Shown here piece after piece: positions 61,983-64,000 of a stretch of DNA of 64,000 nt. A program made the translations under genes and the position numbers. The DNA comes from Rhizobium sp. ZPR4. GTDB lineage: Bacteria; Pseudomonadota; Alphaproteobacteria; Rhizobiales; Rhizobiaceae. A model generated the notes under the pieces. The model was not told the DNA's origin. It saw nothing but the letters and a program-made list of their open reading frames with translations, and searched no databases. Position 1 is the stretch's first letter; each line of letters opens with the position of its first letter. The stretch lies in contig NZ_CP157967.1 of assembly GCF_040215725.1 (NCBI RefSeq), positions 2,480,001-2,544,000 on the forward strand, given 5' to 3'.

Positions 61983-63227
61983 ATGCTGTCCGATGCCGAA
62001 CGCGCCACCGAACAGGTGGCGCGCCAATCCTACGGCAAGCTGATCGCCTTTCTCGCCACGCGCTCGCATGATGTGCCGGCGGCGGAAGACGCCTTGTCCG
62101 AGGCGATTGCGGCAGCGCTGCGCAGCTGGCCGGAGCGCGGTATTCCCGATAGCCCTGAAGCCTGGCTGCTCGTCGCCGCTCGGCGAAATCTGCTTCGCGG
62201 CGTCAGACATGAAGCCGTCAAAGCCGCAGGCCGCGCCAGGATAGCAATGGCGATGGAAGAGGCTGAAGAGCGCATGAATGCGGATCATTCGACCTTTCCG
62301 GACGAACGCCTGAAGCTGCTCTTTGCCTGCACCCATCCTGCCATCGACGTCTCTGTTCACGCGGCATTGATGCTGCAAACCGTGCTCGCCATCGACGCGG
62401 CGACGATAGCAAAGGCTTTCATCCTGTCACCGGAGGCGATGAGCCAGCGGCTTGTACGGGCAAAGATCAAAATTCGCGAAGCGCGCATTCCGTTCAGCGT
62501 GCCGGAGAAGCCAATGCTACCGGAGCGGCTGTCAGGCGTGCTCGCTGCCATCTACGCCGCCTATGGTCTCGGCTGGGAGGGGCTCGGAGAAAACGAAAAG
62601 CAAGGTTCTCTTGCGGACGAAGCCATCTGGCTCGGGCGTGCGCTGCATGCGACCCTGCCCGAGGAGCCGGAGGCAATAGGCCTGCTGTCGCTTATGCTCT
62701 ATAGCCATTCCCGCCACGGCGCGCGCCGGAATGCGAGCGGAGACTATGTACCTCTCGACGAGCAGCAGACTGGCCTCTGGAATGCCGAAATGATCATCGA
62801 GGCCGACAGGCTGCTGCGAAAAGCCGGTGCATTCGGCCGCTTCGGGCCGTTCCAGTGCCAGGCCGCAATTCAATCCGTGCACGCCGAACGACGTCGTTCC
62901 GGCGCGACAGACTGGCCGGCGCTTGCCAAGCTTTACGAGGCGCTCCTGATGATGAAGCCGACGACCGGCGCGCGCATCAGCCACGCCGCTGTCATTGCCA
63001 AGGTAAAAGGCGCTGCTGCGGGGCTGGATCTCCTCAATGGGATGGCCGAACGTGATATCGCCAGCTACCAACCCTATTGGGCCGTTCGTGCGCATCTACT
63101 CGTCGAAGCCGGCAATACGGAGCAAGCGAGCAGCGCCTATCGTTCCGCGGTCGGATTGAGCAGCAGCGAGGCCGTGCGGCAATTTCTGCTCCGGCGCCTC
63201 GACTCCATTTCACCAGGGAATGGCTGA
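61983..63227 (+). CDS. ECF42-type RNA polymerase sigma factor with C-terminal TPR extension
   Basis: The 414-residue protein has an ECF core (about 1-180). Region 2 contains ATRSHDVPAAEDALSEAIAAALRSW and region 4 IDAATIAKAFILSPEAMSQRLVRAKIKIREARI. A C-terminal extension of over 200 residues is rich in TPR-like helices. This extension plus an adjacent DGPF gene defines ECF42 sigma factors, which lack a classical anti-sigma factor and need the extension for activity. The start is 6 bases after the DGPF gene stop. It regulates the DGPF gene in known cases; the signal is unknown. Confidence 0.92.
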   Translation: MLSDAERATEQVARQSYGKLIAFLATRSHDVPAAEDALSEAIAAALRSWPERGIPDSPEAWLLVAARRNLLRGVRHEAVKAAGRARIAMAMEEAEERMNADHSTFPDERLKLLFACTHPAIDVSVHAALMLQTVLAIDAATIAKAFILSPEAMSQRLVRAKIKIREARIPFSVPEKPMLPERLSGVLAAIYAAYGLGWEGLGENEKQGSLADEAIWLGRALHATLPEEPEAIGLLSLMLYSHSRHGARRNASGDYVPLDEQQTGLWNAEMIIEADRLLRKAGAFGRFGPFQCQAAIQSVHAERRRSGATDWPALAKLYEALLMMKPTTGARISHAAVIAKVKGAAAGLDLLNGMAERDIASYQPYWAVRAHLLVEAGNTEQASSAYRSAVGLSSSEAVRQFLLRRLDSISPGNG

Positions 63228-63231
63228 CCGA

Positions 63232-64000
63232 TTATTTTTCGGTCAGCTTCAGCTCGATACGGCGGTTGGTAGCGCGGGCGTCTGGCGTATCGCCGGGCGC
63301 GATCGGCTGGAATTCGCCGAAGCCGGCGGCAACGAGCCTGTCGGCAGGAACGCCCTGTGAGATCAGGAACTTGACGACGGCGATGGCGCGCGCGGACGAG
63401 AGTGCCCAGTTATCCGGATAACGGCCACTGCCTGAGAGCGGTACATTATCCGTATGACCGTCGACGCGCAGTACCCAATTGATCTCGGGCGGAATTTCCT
63501 TGGCGAGATCGATGAGAGCTGCCGCGAGCTTCGTCATCTCCGCCTGCCCTGCCGGATTGAGATCGGCAGCGCCGGACGGGAACAACACTTCGGACTGGAA
63601 CACGAAGCGGTCACCGACGATGCGGATATTGTCACGGTCCGAGAGGATTTCACGCAAGCGGCCGAAGAAGTCGGAACGATAGCGGTTCAGCTCCTGCACG
63701 CGCTGCGCCAGCGCCACGTTCAGCCGGCGGCCGAGATCGGCGATCTTGACCTGAGACGACTGGTCCTTGGATTCCGATGCTTGCAGTGCGGCTTCGACGG
63801 CTGCGATCTGGCTGCGCAAGGCGGCAATCTGCTGATTGAGGAGTTCGACCTGGCTCAGCGCCCGCGCGCTCACCTGCTTCTGCTCGTCGAGTTCCTGCGA
63901 AAGCGAGCCGGCGCGCTGCTCTGCGGCCTGGCTGTTGCCGGAACCGGCAGCCAGCAGAGCCTGCAGCCGCGAGCGTTCGCTTTCCGCCGATGACAGCGAT
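63232..64000 (-). CDS. OmpA/MotB-domain peptidoglycan-binding protein (N-terminus cut by window edge)
   Basis: The visible 255 residues run off the right edge. The N-terminal part is a long coiled coil, with heptads such as EQRAGSLSQELDEQKQ and QIAALRSQIAAVEAAL. A C-terminal OmpA-like domain follows: FQSEVLFPSGAADLNPAGQAEM, VDGHTDNVPLSGSG and SSARAIAVVKFLISQGVPADRL, ending ATNRRIELKLTEK. This fits MotB-like or OmpA-like proteins encoded after a MotA-like gene in rhizobia. The true start lies outside. It converges with the ECF42 gene after 4 bases. Confidence 0.85.
   Translation of the reverse strand, partial: SLSSAESERSRLQALLAAGSGNSQAAEQRAGSLSQELDEQKQVSARALSQVELLNQQIAALRSQIAAVEAALQASESKDQSSQVKIADLGRRLNVALAQRVQELNRYRSDFFGRLREILSDRDNIRIVGDRFVFQSEVLFPSGAADLNPAGQAEMTKLAAALIDLAKEIPPEINWVLRVDGHTDNVPLSGSGRYPDNWALSSARAIAVVKFLISQGVPADRLVAAGFGEFQPIAPGDTPDARATNRRIELKLTEK

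Overview
The window looks like about 64 kb of the chromosome of an alphaproteobacterium in the Rhizobium/Agrobacterium group. The evidence is high GC with strongly GC-biased third codon positions, ruvC and ruvAB close to a ybgC-tolQRAB-pal-cpoB-tilS-ftsH-glmM run, an lpiA-acvB pair, sqdBDC, rcdA (DUF1465), DUF1192, DUF4164, and a zapA gene followed by a probable 6S RNA. I see no tRNA or rRNA genes, CRISPR arrays, insertion sequences or prophage. Most of the content is core housekeeping, with small accessory cassettes placed between core genes.

Layout. 1-2.2 kb: two related outer-membrane beta-barrel genes and an exported SH3 protein. 2.2-14.4 kb (minus strand): glmM, ftsH, tilS and the complete Tol-Pal envelope cluster, including an extra stand-alone TolA C-terminal domain between tolA and tolB. 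14.4-17.5 kb (plus): sqdBDC for sulfoquinovosyl diacylglycerol, with 4-base overlaps. 17.4-22.5 kb (minus): DinB-like, NUDIX, phosphoesterase and ruvB/ruvA/ruvC, with a VapBC-type toxin-antitoxin pair between ruvC and ruvA and a near-consensus LexA box before ruvC. 22.7-27.6 kb: a luciferase-like monooxygenase, then a divergent stress module. One arm is a Tat-exported metallo-beta-lactamase-fold protein, a TPR protein and a DoxX protein; the other is an ECF sigma factor and its zinc-type anti-sigma factor. Both arms start with the same promoter-like element, GGGAATAA-N14-CGATCT. 27.7-31.8 kb: yebC, a second MBL protein, a YmdB-type phosphodiesterase, 5-formyl-THF cyclo-ligase and a HAD phosphatase. 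31.9-42.6 kb: lpiA-acvB (lysyl-phosphatidylglycerol), an ArsR/SRPBCC pair, an XRE regulator with two SDRs, and a MarR/CLC chloride-channel pair. 42.6-51.2 kb: 6S RNA, zapA, DUF4164, tkt, gap, a glycolipid-binding-domain protein, a K+/H+-type antiporter and pgk. 51.4-64 kb: a serine hydrolase, PhzF, MFS, DUF1192, a candidate sRNA, rcdA, a Tet(M)-like ribosome-protection GTPase, rpmE, an ABC exporter, DUF1508, a DGPF/ECF42-type pair and a partial OmpA-family protein at the right edge.

How the parts fit together. Several blocks concern the envelope: Tol-Pal, outer-membrane proteins, sulfolipid and lysyl-PG synthesis, and a chloride channel. CtrA-like motifs (TTAACCAT and TTAA-N7-TTAA) occur upstream of an outer-membrane gene, pal, tolQ and rcdA, which suggests cell-cycle control of envelope constriction. 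The strongest new regulatory signal is the matched promoter pair in the divergent ECF/MBL module. Other signals worth testing are the TolA-C paralog, the toxin-antitoxin cassette inside ruvCAB, the candidate sRNA before rcdA, and the palindromic operators at the ArsR and CLC genes.
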